Shown piece by piece: positions 54,528-63,009 of a DNA stretch of 64,000 bases. Positions within the stretch are counted from its first letter, which is position 1. Each line of letters starts with the position of its first letter. Position numbers and translations under genes: made by a program. Source of the DNA: Trinickia symbiotica (GTDB taxonomy: Bacteria > Pseudomonadota > Gammaproteobacteria > Burkholderiales > Burkholderiaceae). Where the stretch lies: positions 1-64,000 of the forward strand of contig NZ_PTIR01000004.1 of assembly GCF_002934455.1 (NCBI RefSeq), read 5' to 3'. Under the pieces are notes generated by a model that saw only the letters and a program-made list of their open reading frames with translations, was not told the origin of the DNA and did not search any database.

Positions 54528-54545
54528 AAGCGAAAGGGTCAAAGA

Positions 54546-57122
54546 TCAAGCGTCGCGCAACGACTGTCCGGCGGGCCGCTCGAGCACATGCCGCAAGCTG
54601 AGCCACCCGCCAACGCCGGCACATGCAATACCCGCGGCGATGCCGGCCGGCAGCAGCCATGGATCGAAATCGAGATAGAAGAGAAACACATGCGTCGCGA
54701 GTACCGAGCCGAGCACCTGTGCGCCGATGGCCGCCATGAGCCCCGCCAGCGCGCCCACGACGGCGAACTCGGCCGCCTGCACCGCGCGCACCTGCCGGTG
54801 CGAGGCCCCGAGCGCCCGCAAGAGCGCCGATTCTTTCATGCGTTCGTCGCGTGTGCCGGCCAGCGCCGCATAAAGCACCAGGACGCCGGCTCCGAGCGTG
54901 AACGCAAACAGGAACTGCACCGCGCCGATCACCTGCTCGAGCACGTGCTGGATCTGCGCGAGAATCGGCCCGACGTCGATCGCCGTCACGTTCGGATGGG
55001 CCGCGATCAGACTATCGAGGACGGCACGCCGCTCGGGCGGCAGGTGAAAGCTCGTGATGTAAGTGGCCGGAAAGCCCTTCAGCGACGAAGGCGGCATGAG
55101 CACGAAGAAGTTGACATTGAACGTGCCCCAGTCGAGCTTGCGCACGCTCGTGACCGGCGCGTCGATCGTCAGGCCCGTCACGTCGAAGCGCAGCACGTCG
55201 CCGAGCTTGATCCCGACGAGCTTGGCGAGTCCTTCTTCGATCGAAATCTCGGGCCGTGTCGTGTCGCCGTACCATCGGCCCCCGACGATCCGATTATCGT
55301 CGGGCAGGCTCGAGCGATACGAGAGATTGAACTCGCGATCGACGAGACGGCGTGCCTGTTCGTCCTTGTACGACGCGGGATCGACAGGCTTGCCGTCGAT
55401 CGCGAGGAGCCGCCCGCGGACCATCGGCTCGAGCACGACGCCCGGGAAGCCGTGCGCGGCCAGATAATCCGTCACGGCCTGCCGCTCGTCGGGCTGAATG
55501 TCGATGAGGAACTCGTTGGGCGCGTCGGGCGGCGTCGACTTGCGCCAACCGGCGATGAGGTCGTTGCGCGTGATCGCGATCATGAGCAGGCACATGAGCC
55601 CGATCGCGAGCGCCGTGATCTGCAGCGCGCTCGCGGCGCCGCGCCGCTCGAGCGAAGCAAGGGCGTAACGCCAGCCGACGCCGGCCGCGATGCGCTGAAC
55701 ACCGCGCTCGCTGCGTGCGATCTTCGAGGTCGTCCAAAGCGCCGCGCGCGCGACCCCGCCGAATACGACGAGCCCCGCCGCGAATCCGCCCGCGACGATG
55801 CCGCCGAGCTTCACCTCGCCCGCCGCGAGCACCAGCAGCGCGCCGAAGAGCGCGATCCCGATCGCATAGGCGTACCAGGCGATGCGCGCCTCGCCGCCCC
55901 ACTCGCGCCGCAGCACGCGCACGGGCGGCACGCGCGTCAACGGCAAGAGCGGCGGCAGCGCGAAGCCGAACAGCAACACGAGCCCCGCCGCGATCCCCTC
56001 GAGCGCCGGCACGGCGCTCGGCGGGGGGAGCTCGACGCCGATCAGCTCGCCAAGCCACGCGAGCAGCGCGAAATGCCCTGCATAGCCGAGCGCGACACCC
56101 GCCACTCCGGCGACGAGGCCGACGATAAAAAACTCGAGCGCGACCAGCGTGCGCAACGCGCCTTGCGCGAGCCCGAGGCAGCGCATGACGGCGCAACTGT
56201 CGAGATGGCGCCGCGTATAGCGATGAGCCGCCATCGCAATGGCAACGGCGGCCAGCAGCGCTGTCAGCAACGACACGAGCCGCAGGAAATGGCCCGCGCG
56301 ATCGAGCGTCTCGCGCACCTGCGGCTGACCGTCTTCGAGCGATTCGAGAGCGACGCCGCGCAGTCGGCCGCCGTCGACGCGCTCATGGGCGAAACCCGCG
56401 AAACGAGCGACCGTCGCATCGGGGCCGGCCACCAGCAGCCGATAGGTGACGCGGCTGCCGTAGCCGAGCAGCCCCGTCGATGCGACGTCGGCGACATTGA
56501 GCATCACGCGGGGCGAGAAGTTGACGAAGGAGAAGCCGCGATCGAGCTCGCGCGTGATGACAGCGGCGATCGTAAAGGCGCGCTGGCCCAGCACGACGCG
56601 ATCGCCGACGTGCGCATGAAGCGCACCGAGCAGTTGCGCATCGACCCAGACGGTGCCGGGCGCCGGAATGCCGTTCGCGGGACGATCGGGCGCATCGGGC
56701 GCCGATGCGATCCGCAGTGCGCCGCGCAGCGGGTACCCCGGCGAAACCGCCTTCACCGCCGCGAGCCTCACCGCGGGGGGCGGCGGGTCGGACTCGTTGG
56801 CGTGTGCGTCACCGCCGGCCGACGCTTGTGCGCCATTGGCCGGCGCGAGGCCGACCATGCTCGGAAAGATCGTGGTGGTCGCGGTCTTGAGCCCGAGCGA
56901 GTGCGCTTCATCGACGAACGGCCGATCGACGGGATGATCGGCGCGCACGACGAAATCGGCCGCGATCATGCGGCGCGCGTCGCGCTCGAGGCCCTGCTGC
57001 AGGCGATCGGCGAGAAAGGCGACGCTCGAGAGCGCCGCCACGGCCAGGACCAGCGCAATCGCCAGCATCGAAAGCTCGCCGGCGCGCCAGTCGCGCGCCG
57101 TCATGCGCGCCGCCTGCCGCAT
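54546..57122 (-). CDS. FtsX-type ABC transporter permease (YbbP-like, two-FtsX-domain)
   Basis: An 858-residue membrane protein. One N-terminal helix (about 18-38) is followed by a periplasmic MacB-like domain (about 40-240), a first FtsX block with several helices (about 250-430), a second periplasmic region (about 500-700) and a final FtsX block (about 720-858). The layout matches YbbP, the partner of the YbbA ATPase. No ATP-binding gene lies nearby. The ATG at 57122 (MRQAARMTARDWRAGELSML) has no strong ribosome binding site. The substrate is unknown; lipids or lipoproteins are likely for the family. Confidence 0.88.
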   Translation of the reverse strand: MRQAARMTARDWRAGELSMLAIALVLAVAALSSVAFLADRLQQGLERDARRMIAADFVVRADHPVDRPFVDEAHSLGLKTATTTIFPSMVGLAPANGAQASAGGDAHANESDPPPPAVRLAAVKAVSPGYPLRGALRIASAPDAPDRPANGIPAPGTVWVDAQLLGALHAHVGDRVVLGQRAFTIAAVITRELDRGFSFVNFSPRVMLNVADVASTGLLGYGSRVTYRLLVAGPDATVARFAGFAHERVDGGRLRGVALESLEDGQPQVRETLDRAGHFLRLVSLLTALLAAVAIAMAAHRYTRRHLDSCAVMRCLGLAQGALRTLVALEFFIVGLVAGVAGVALGYAGHFALLAWLGELIGVELPPPSAVPALEGIAAGLVLLFGFALPPLLPLTRVPPVRVLRREWGGEARIAWYAYAIGIALFGALLVLAAGEVKLGGIVAGGFAAGLVVFGGVARAALWTTSKIARSERGVQRIAAGVGWRYALASLERRGAASALQITALAIGLMCLLMIAITRNDLIAGWRKSTPPDAPNEFLIDIQPDERQAVTDYLAAHGFPGVVLEPMVRGRLLAIDGKPVDPASYKDEQARRLVDREFNLSYRSSLPDDNRIVGGRWYGDTTRPEISIEEGLAKLVGIKLGDVLRFDVTGLTIDAPVTSVRKLDWGTFNVNFFVLMPPSSLKGFPATYITSFHLPPERRAVLDSLIAAHPNVTAIDVGPILAQIQHVLEQVIGAVQFLFAFTLGAGVLVLYAALAGTRDERMKESALLRALGASHRQVRAVQAAEFAVVGALAGLMAAIGAQVLGSVLATHVFLFYLDFDPWLLPAGIAAGIACAGVGGWLSLRHVLERPAGQSLRDA

Positions 57123-57172
57123 GAGATCCGAAACCGCCGGGCGGCGGCCCGGCGCGCTTGCTGTCCGTCCCC

Positions 57173-57805
57173 TCAATCGCGCTTGCTCCCGAACGAAGTC
57201 AAGCGCGAGCCGCCGAATCGGGCACCCATATGCGCCGCCATCGCGCGAAAGCCGCCTTGCACGCCGCGCCAGAGCCGCGGGAGCGCCCAGCCCGCGAAGA
57301 CGACGAATGCGATCATCAGCGCGAGGAAGACGAGCGGCGCGAAAACCGCGAGCGCGAGCCCGATGCAGACGAGCAGATCTTCGGTGGACGACGCGATCCA
57401 GTTCGACAACGGCTCGGGAGACAAATTGATCAGCGCGCGCGTGCCGGCCTTGGTCAGGTGGGCCGAGCCCGCGAGCGTGCCGCCCGCGAGCGCGGCGATC
57501 GTCATCAACGTCGGATCGGCATGGCCGAGCGCCCCGGCCGCGAGCAACGCGCCGGCCGGTATGCGGATGAACGTGTGAATCGCATCCCAGAGCGAATCGA
57601 ATGCGGGAATGCGGTCGGCAAAGAACTCGACGACGGCGAGGATGGCCGCGGCGCCGATGACCCAGGGCGAGGCGAGCGCCGAGAGCGAACCCGGCAAGTG
57701 GATGATGTCGAGGCGCGCGAAGACGCCGACGAGCAGCACCGTCAGATAAAGCCGCAGACCGCTCGCCCACGAGAGGCCGGCGCCAAGCGAAAGTGCGTCG
57801 AGCAT
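57173..57805 (-). CDS. DUF4126 family membrane protein
   Basis: A 210-residue protein with several hydrophobic segments (about 5-30, 40-62, 85-115, 125-150 and 160-185) and the DUF4126 blocks SWASGLRLYLTVLLVGVFAR and AGGTLAGSAHLTKAGTRAL. The function is unknown. It starts the run toward the FtsX-type permease (50-base gap), so the two may be co-transcribed. Confidence 0.88.
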   Translation of the reverse strand: MLDALSLGAGLSWASGLRLYLTVLLVGVFARLDIIHLPGSLSALASPWVIGAAAILAVVEFFADRIPAFDSLWDAIHTFIRIPAGALLAAGALGHADPTLMTIAALAGGTLAGSAHLTKAGTRALINLSPEPLSNWIASSTEDLLVCIGLALAVFAPLVFLALMIAFVVFAGWALPRLWRGVQGGFRAMAAHMGARFGGSRLTSFGSKRD

Positions 57806-58039
57806 CGCCCCTCCGTGTCAGCCCTTGCCGCGCATGCCGCGACACCCCCTGGTTCGCGCCGCGCGGCTTTGTCTTGATTATAGACGCGCTGCCGCAAACG
57901 CCGCTCGGGCGCCGCCGGCGAGCCGTCGGCGTCGCTCCGCGGCAGCGCGACCGGCTCGATTCGAAAGCCGCGCCCGCGGTCGGCCTATCGCGCGGGGCCT
58001 GGTGCGCGCGGCCCTATCGGCCCATACCAGTCAGCCAGG

Positions 58040-58738
58040 TCAATCGGCGCCGACCAGTCGGTAGCCGACGCCCGTCTCCGTGAGGATATGCTCCGGCTGC
58101 GCCGGATCGCGCTCGAGCTTTTGCCGCAGATGCGCCATGTAGATGCGCAGGTAGTGGCTGCTTTCAACATGCGACGGCCCCCACACGTCGACGAGCAGTT
58201 GCCGGTGCGTGAGGACGCGTCCCGCATGGCGCACGAGCGTGGCGAGCAGCCGGTATTCGATCGGCGTGAGATGAATGGGTACGCCGCCGCGCGCGACACG
58301 CCGCCCGGCGAGATCGACCTCGACGTCGCCGAAGCGCACGAGCGGCGATTCGCCCGCGCCGCCGTGATTGCGCCGCCTCAGATGCGCGCGAATGCGCGCA
58401 AGCAACTCCGACACGCCGAAAGGCTTGGTCAGATAGTCGTCGGCGCCCGCATCGAGCGCCGCCACCTTCTCATCCTCACGCGTGCGCGCCGATAGCACGA
58501 TGACCGGCAATTCGGTCCATCCGCGCAGCTCGCGGATGACGTCGAGCCCATCCGTATCGGGCAATCCCAGATCGACGATGACGAGATCGGGCTTGCGCGT
58601 CGCCGCCTCGACGAGCCCCTGCTTGCCCGTGTCGGCGTCGTGCACGACCATTCCCGCGCCTTCGAGCGACGTACGGACGAACCGGCGAATTTGCTTTTCG
58701 TCTTCGATCAGGACGACGGTCACGGTCGGCTCGGTCAT
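58040..58738 (-). CDS. kdpE: KdpE-type OmpR-family response regulator
   Basis: A 232-residue regulator very close to KdpE in sequence. The receiver (1-118) has E12/D13, phospho-acceptor D56 (VIVDLGLPD), S83 and K105. The winged helix (about 130-230) contains LTPIEYRLLATLVRHAGRVL and SSHYLRIYMAHLRQKLERDP. KdpE normally works with the KdpD kinase to turn on the KdpFABC potassium pump. Neither kdpD nor the pump genes are in the window. It begins 14 bases after qor on the same strand. Confidence 0.92.
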   Translation of the reverse strand: MTEPTVTVVLIEDEKQIRRFVRTSLEGAGMVVHDADTGKQGLVEAATRKPDLVIVDLGLPDTDGLDVIRELRGWTELPVIVLSARTREDEKVAALDAGADDYLTKPFGVSELLARIRAHLRRRNHGGAGESPLVRFGDVEVDLAGRRVARGGVPIHLTPIEYRLLATLVRHAGRVLTHRQLLVDVWGPSHVESSHYLRIYMAHLRQKLERDPAQPEHILTETGVGYRLVGAD

Positions 58739-58752
58739 CGGGCACAGATCGA

Positions 58753-59727
58753 TCAGGGCACGAGAATCGTCGAGCCCGTCGTCTTGCGCGATTCGAGATC
58801 GCGATGGGCGTCCGCCACGTCTTTCAGCGCGTAGCGCTGGTTGATACTCGTCTTCACCTTGCCCGAGGCAATGACGTCGAAAAGCTCGGCCGCCATCGCG
58901 TCGAGCCATTCGCGCTTCGACGTATAGGTGAAGAGCGTCGGCCGCGTGAAGAACAGCGATCCGCGGTTCGCGAACTCCGACGCATCGATCGGCGGCAGCG
59001 GCCCCGAGGCGCTGCCGAAGCTGACGAAGTAGCCGAGCGGCGCCAGGCAGTCCAGGGAGCCCTTGTAGGTATCCTTGCCGATCGAGTCGTAGACGACCGG
59101 CACGCCCGCACCGCCCGTGATCTCCTTCACACGCTCGGTGAAATTCTCTCGCGTATAGACGATCGGATGATCGCAGCCGTGCGCTTTCGCGAGCTCCGCC
59201 TTCTCGTCGGAGCCCACGGTGCCGATCACCGTCGCGCCAAGTGCTTTCGCCCATTGGCAGACGATGAGCCCCACTCCGCCGGCCGCCGCATGAATCAGGA
59301 TCGTCTGCCCCGGCTCGACGCGAAACGTTCGGCGCAACAAGTACTGAGCCGTCAATCCTTTCAGCATCGCCGAGGCGGCATCGTCGAACGAAACCGCATC
59401 GGGCAGCTTCACGAGCGGATCGGCCGGCAGCACGCGCTCTTCGGCATAGGCGCCCGGAGGACGGGCGACATACGCGACACGGTCGCCCACCTTGAGCCCG
59501 GACACGCCCGGGCCCGCGGCCGTGACGACACCGGCCGCCTCCATGCCGAGCCCCGCCGGCAGCTGCAAGGGATAGTGGCCCGTCCGGAAATAGACGTCGA
59601 TGAAGTTCAGGCCGATCGCATGATGCTTCACGCGGACCTGCCCCGGGCCGGGCTCGCCAACTTCGACATCGACCCACTGCAGCACCTCGGGGCCGCCGAC
59701 CCGCTCGAATCGAATTGCCTTGACCAT
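58753..59727 (-). CDS. qor: quinone oxidoreductase (NADPH, zinc-independent MDR)
   Basis: A 324-residue medium-chain reductase of the QOR1 type. It has the GroES-like domain with HAIGLNFIDVYFRTGHYPL and PAGLGMEAAGVV, and the Rossmann domain with HAAAGGVGLIVCQWAKALGA (NADPH loop). No zinc-ligand cysteines are seen. It reduces quinones by one electron. It starts 59 bases after mgsA and precedes kdpE by 14 bases. Confidence 0.94.
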   Translation of the reverse strand: MVKAIRFERVGGPEVLQWVDVEVGEPGPGQVRVKHHAIGLNFIDVYFRTGHYPLQLPAGLGMEAAGVVTAAGPGVSGLKVGDRVAYVARPPGAYAEERVLPADPLVKLPDAVSFDDAASAMLKGLTAQYLLRRTFRVEPGQTILIHAAAGGVGLIVCQWAKALGATVIGTVGSDEKAELAKAHGCDHPIVYTRENFTERVKEITGGAGVPVVYDSIGKDTYKGSLDCLAPLGYFVSFGSASGPLPPIDASEFANRGSLFFTRPTLFTYTSKREWLDAMAAELFDVIASGKVKTSINQRYALKDVADAHRDLESRKTTGSTILVP

Positions 59728-59786
59728 CGTGCTCTCCTTGATGTGTTGCCTCACGCCCGGCATCCGCTGGAACCGCCCAATCTCGC

Positions 59787-60176
59787 TCAGGCTCCGCCGC
59801 GCATCTGCCGGGCGAGCGCGTCGAGAATCATCCGCGCCGTCGCGATATTCGTCGCGCACGGCACGTTATGAACGTCGCAGGCGCGCACGAGCGCGTTGAT
59901 GTCGGGCTCGTGCGGCTGCGGCGTCATCGGATCACGCAAGAATACGACGACATCGATCGCCCCTTCAGCGAGCCGCGCGCCGATTTGCAGGTCTCCCCCG
60001 TTCGGCCCCGAGAGCATGCGCTCGACGGTGAGACCGTGGGCACCCGCGATGCGTCCTCCGGTCGTCCCTGTCGCGACGAGCTGGCAGCCGCGCAGCAACT
60101 CGACGTACTCGCCCGCGAGGGCGACGATGTCGTCCTTCTTGTGATCGTGCGCAATCAATGCGACGCGTGGGGTCAT
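59787..60176 (-). CDS. mgsA: methylglyoxal synthase
   Basis: A 129-residue enzyme that turns dihydroxyacetone phosphate into methylglyoxal and phosphate. Catalytic D62 (PNGGDLQIG) and H89/D92 (PHEPDINAL) match D71, H98 and D101 of the E. coli enzyme, and H10 (LIAHDHKK) matches H19. It is slightly shorter than the E. coli protein. Phosphate inhibits this family, so it is most active when phosphate is low. It follows an SDR gene by 21 bases. Confidence 0.96.
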   Translation of the reverse strand: MTPRVALIAHDHKKDDIVALAGEYVELLRGCQLVATGTTGGRIAGAHGLTVERMLSGPNGGDLQIGARLAEGAIDVVVFLRDPMTPQPHEPDINALVRACDVHNVPCATNIATARMILDALARQMRGGA

Positions 60177-60197
60177 GAATCAACTCCGATTGTTGTC

Positions 60198-60977
60198 TTA
60201 GAAGGTGCCCGGATAGGCGCCGCCGTCGATCAGCAGATTCTGCCCGGTGATGTAGCCGGCATGTGTGCTGCAAAGGAACGCGCAGGCCTTGCCGAATTCG
60301 GCCGGTTGACCGAAGCGGCCGGCGGGGATCGTCTTCATGCGCTCGCGGCGCGCTTCGTCGATGCTGATCCCTTTCGCTTTTGCCTGCGCGCTGAAGGTCG
60401 CGCCGATCCGATCGGTATCGAAGAGGCCCGGCAGCAGATTGTTGATCGTGACGTTGTGCGTGGCGACCTTGCGCGCGACGCCGGCGACGAAACCCGTCAA
60501 TCCGGAGCGCGCGCCGTTCGAGAGGCCGAGCACGTCGATGGGCGCCTTCACGGCGGAGCTCGTGATGTTGACGATGCGGCCGAAGCCGCGCGCGATCATG
60601 CCGTCGATCGTCGCCTGAATCAGTGCGATCGGCGTCAGCATGTTCGCCTCGAGCGCGCGGATCCAGTCGTCGTGGGTGAACTGACGGAAGTCGCCCGGCG
60701 GCGGGCCGCCCGCATTGTTGACGAGGATGTCGGGGTCGGGACATGCGGCGAGCGCTGCCTCACGCCCTTCGGGTGTCGTGATGTCGCATGCCACGGTGCG
60801 CACCTTCGCGCCCGTCTTCGCGCGTATGTCGGCCGCCGTGGCCTCGAGGGTTTCAGCCGTGCGGGCGAGAATGACGAGCTCGACGCCTTCGGCGGCAAGC
60901 GCCTCGGCGCAGCCGCGCCCGAGCCCCTTGCTCGCGGCGCAGACGAGCGCGGTCTTGCCTGCGATGCCCATGTCCAT
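60198..60977 (-). CDS. atypical SDR family protein lacking the YxxxK motif
   Basis: A 259-residue short-chain dehydrogenase fold. The nucleotide-binding segment is CAASKGLGRG (13-22) and NNAG is at 87-90. S140/S141 is kept, but the usual YxxxK is replaced by the segment GLSNGARSGL (151-160). This matches the group of beta-ketoacyl-reductase-like SDRs without a normal catalytic tetrad. GAGGAG precedes ATG 60977. The reaction is unknown. Confidence 0.88.
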   Translation of the reverse strand: MDMGIAGKTALVCAASKGLGRGCAEALAAEGVELVILARTAETLEATAADIRAKTGAKVRTVACDITTPEGREAALAACPDPDILVNNAGGPPPGDFRQFTHDDWIRALEANMLTPIALIQATIDGMIARGFGRIVNITSSAVKAPIDVLGLSNGARSGLTGFVAGVARKVATHNVTINNLLPGLFDTDRIGATFSAQAKAKGISIDEARRERMKTIPAGRFGQPAEFGKACAFLCSTHAGYITGQNLLIDGGAYPGTF

Positions 60978-61024
60978 GTTGCACTCCTCGCTTTGCCAAG
61001 CAATCGAAATGGGGAATGCTCGCG

Positions 61025-61040
61025 ATTGTAGAGGTAAACT
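61025..61040. promoter_or_regulatory. candidate divergent -10 elements between SDR and upp
   Basis: TACAAT on the minus strand (61025-61030) faces the SDR gene, and TAAACT on the plus strand (61035-61040) faces upp. Neither has a good -35. The two would overlap, so the promoters may compete. Confidence 0.25.
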
Positions 61041-61130
61041 GGCGTCCATCGCCTCGGCCCTCTCGCCCGAGTTCCGAGCCGTTCACCTCGTCGAGCCCCT
61101 TGAGCCGCCGCTACGCGCGGCGCCCCGCCC

Positions 61131-61781
61131 ATGAAACAAGACAGCCGTTTTCCGAACCTTTTCATCCTCGATCACCCGCTGATCCAGCACAAGCTCACGC
61201 ATATGCGCGACAAGGACACCTCGACGCGAACCTTTCGCGAGCTGCTGCGCGAGCTGACGCTATTGATGGGCTACGAAATCACGCGCGATCTGCCGATCAC
61301 GACCAAGCGCGTCGCGACGCCGCTCGTCGAGATCGACGCCCCCGTCATCGCCGGCAAAAAGCTCGCGATCGTGCCCGTGCTGCGGGCCGGCGTCGGCATG
61401 TCGGACGGCCTGCTCGAACTGATTCCGTCCGCGCGCGTCGGGCACATCGGGGTCTATCGCGACGAGGCGCACCGGCCGGTCGAGTACCTCGTGCGGCTGC
61501 CCGACCTCGAGGACCGTACCTTCATCCTCTGCGATCCGATGGTGGCGACGGGCAATTCCGCCGTGCATGCCATCGATGTCCTCAAGCGCCGCAACGTGCC
61601 CGGCGAGCGGATCCTTTTCCTCGCGCTCGTCGCCGCCCCCGAGGGCGTGGAAGTGTTCCAGCGCGCGCACCCGGACGTGAAGCTCTTCGTCGCCTCGCTG
61701 GATTCGCACCTGAACGAACACGCCTATATCGTGCCGGGGCTCGGCGATGCCGGCGATCGGCTCTTCGGGACAAAGAACTAG
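61131..61781 (+). CDS. upp: uracil phosphoribosyltransferase
   Basis: A 216-residue enzyme that salvages uracil to UMP using PRPP. The PRPP loop is [16 protein letters not shown] and the uracil-binding end is [20 protein letters not shown]. The N-terminus has the usual [19 protein letters not shown]. It stands alone: the SDR gene upstream is divergent and yebC follows after 320 bases. Confidence 0.97.
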   Translation: MKQDSRFPNLFILDHPLIQHKLTHMRDKDTSTRTFRELLRELTLLMGYEITRDLPITTKRVATPLVEIDAPVIAGKKLAIVPVLRAGVGMSDGLLELIPSARVGHIGVYRDEAHRPVEYLVRLPDLEDRTFILCDPMVATGNSAVHAIDVLKRRNVPGERILFLALVAAPEGVEVFQRAHPDVKLFVASLDSHLNEHAYIVPGLGDAGDRLFGTKN

Positions 61782-62101
61782 CGAGCCGGGGCCGGCGAAG
61801 GGCGTCATAAAGCGGCTGCCCGCGAGCGCGCGAGCGCGTTTTCGCCGTCAAACGCATCCGCCCGCCACCCGGCCGCGCCCGATAGCGGCAGGAGCCGGGC
61901 GCGCCCGGGGCGCGTGCTAAAATTCTCTTCTGCTTCCGAGCGGCGGCTCCCGCATTTTCCGCGCCGTTGGCGCGTCCCGCGCCGCTCGACCACTCGATAT
62001 CGCGGCCGATCGATTCAAGGATTCGCCGATTCGATCCGCAGATCCGCACTAAAGAACGCATCATGCGAGCGCGCAAGACGCGCGCGCAACGGAGAAAGGG
62101 T
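61782..62101. other. upp-yebC spacer, 320 bases
   Basis: There is no convincing gene here. The stretch contains a 14-base perfect palindrome CCGGGCGCGCCCGG (61895-61908) and, 9 bases further, an extended -10 (61915-61923) that probably starts the yebC transcript. The leader to yebC would be about 170 bases. I see no clear upp terminator with a T run. Confidence 0.5.
61915..61923 (+). promoter_or_regulatory. extended -10 promoter upstream of yebC
   Basis: TGCTAAAAT is an extended -10 (TGN plus TAAAAT) of the same type as that before rpsO. The palindrome at 61895-61908 occupies the place of the -35. Confidence 0.45.
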
Positions 62102-62830
62102 ATGGCTGGTCACTCGAAATGGGCCAACATCAAGCATAAGAAGGCAGCAGCAGACGCGAAGCGCGGCAAGGTCTGGACGCGTCTCATCAAGGAAATCCAG
62201 GTCGCGGCGCGCCTCGGCGGCGGCGACATCGACTCGAATCCGCGCCTGCGGCTCGCCGTCGATAAGGCGACCGACGCCAACATGCCGAAAGACAATATCA
62301 ACCGTGCGATCCAGCGCGGCGTGGGCGGCGTGGACGGCGCGAACTACGAGGAAATCCGTTACGAAGGCTATGGCATCAACGGCGCGGCGATCATCGTCGA
62401 TACGATGACGGACAACAGGACACGTACCGTTGCGGAAGTCCGTCATGCGTTCTCGAAATTCGGCGGCAACATGGGGACGGACGGCTCCGTGTCGTTCCTC
62501 TTCGATCACGTCGGGCAGTTCCTGTTCGCGCCCGATACGCCCGAGGACAAGCTGATGGAAGCGGCGCTCGAAGCCGGCGCGAACGACGTCGTCACGAACG
62601 ACGACGGCAGCGTGGAAGTGCTTTGCTCGCCGCCCGATTTTCCGAAGGTCAAGGCGGCGCTCGAGGCGGCCGGCTTCAAGGCCGAGCTCGCCGAAGTGAC
62701 GATGAAGCCGCAAACGGAAGTGGAGTTCACCGGCGAAGAAGCGGTAAAGATGCAAAAGCTGCTCGACGCGCTCGAAAACCTCGACGACGTGCAAGAGGTC
62801 TACACGAACGCGACGATCATCGAGGAATGA
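62102..62830 (+). CDS. yebC: YebC/PmpR family protein
   Basis: A 242-residue protein with the family start [20 protein letters not shown] and blocks [17 protein letters not shown] and [20 protein letters not shown]. Members were long called transcription regulators. More recent work on homologues shows they help ribosomes translate proline stretches; which applies here is unknown. GGAGAAAGG lies 3-11 bases before ATG 62102. In-frame codons upstream lie in non-conserved sequence. Confidence 0.96.
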   Translation: MAGHSKWANIKHKKAAADAKRGKVWTRLIKEIQVAARLGGGDIDSNPRLRLAVDKATDANMPKDNINRAIQRGVGGVDGANYEEIRYEGYGINGAAIIVDTMTDNRTRTVAEVRHAFSKFGGNMGTDGSVSFLFDHVGQFLFAPDTPEDKLMEAALEAGANDVVTNDDGSVEVLCSPPDFPKVKAALEAAGFKAELAEVTMKPQTEVEFTGEEAVKMQKLLDALENLDDVQEVYTNATIIEE

Positions 62831-62959
62831 CACGCGTGCGCCGGCTCGCGCGCGCATGGTGCGAAACCACCACGCGACGCGCCGGGCGGCCCCTTCGAAT
62901 TGGTCGGCAAGAGTGGGCGTTTTGACGCTTGCTCCTGCCCATGCAAGGCTGAGAGACCG

Positions 62960-62982
62960 CGGCCGGCGTCATGCGCCGGCCG
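62960..62982 (+). terminator. hairpin after yebC
   Basis: CGGCCGGCG and CGCCGGCCG form a perfect 9-base stem with a 5-base loop, followed by CCCCGTTT. It lies 130 bases after the yebC stop and 28 bases before purD, so it could end the yebC message or form part of the purD leader. Confidence 0.5.
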
Positions 62983-63009
62983 CCCCGTTTAGGCCATAGG
63001 ATTGTTGCT

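Noticed and set aside
53376-57578. Open frame of 1400 codons on the plus strand opposite AlaX, hemoglobin and the FtsX-type permease
   Set aside because: The composition is an Arg/Glu/His-rich shadow with no hydrophobic core or domain, and the opposite strand carries clear protein families.
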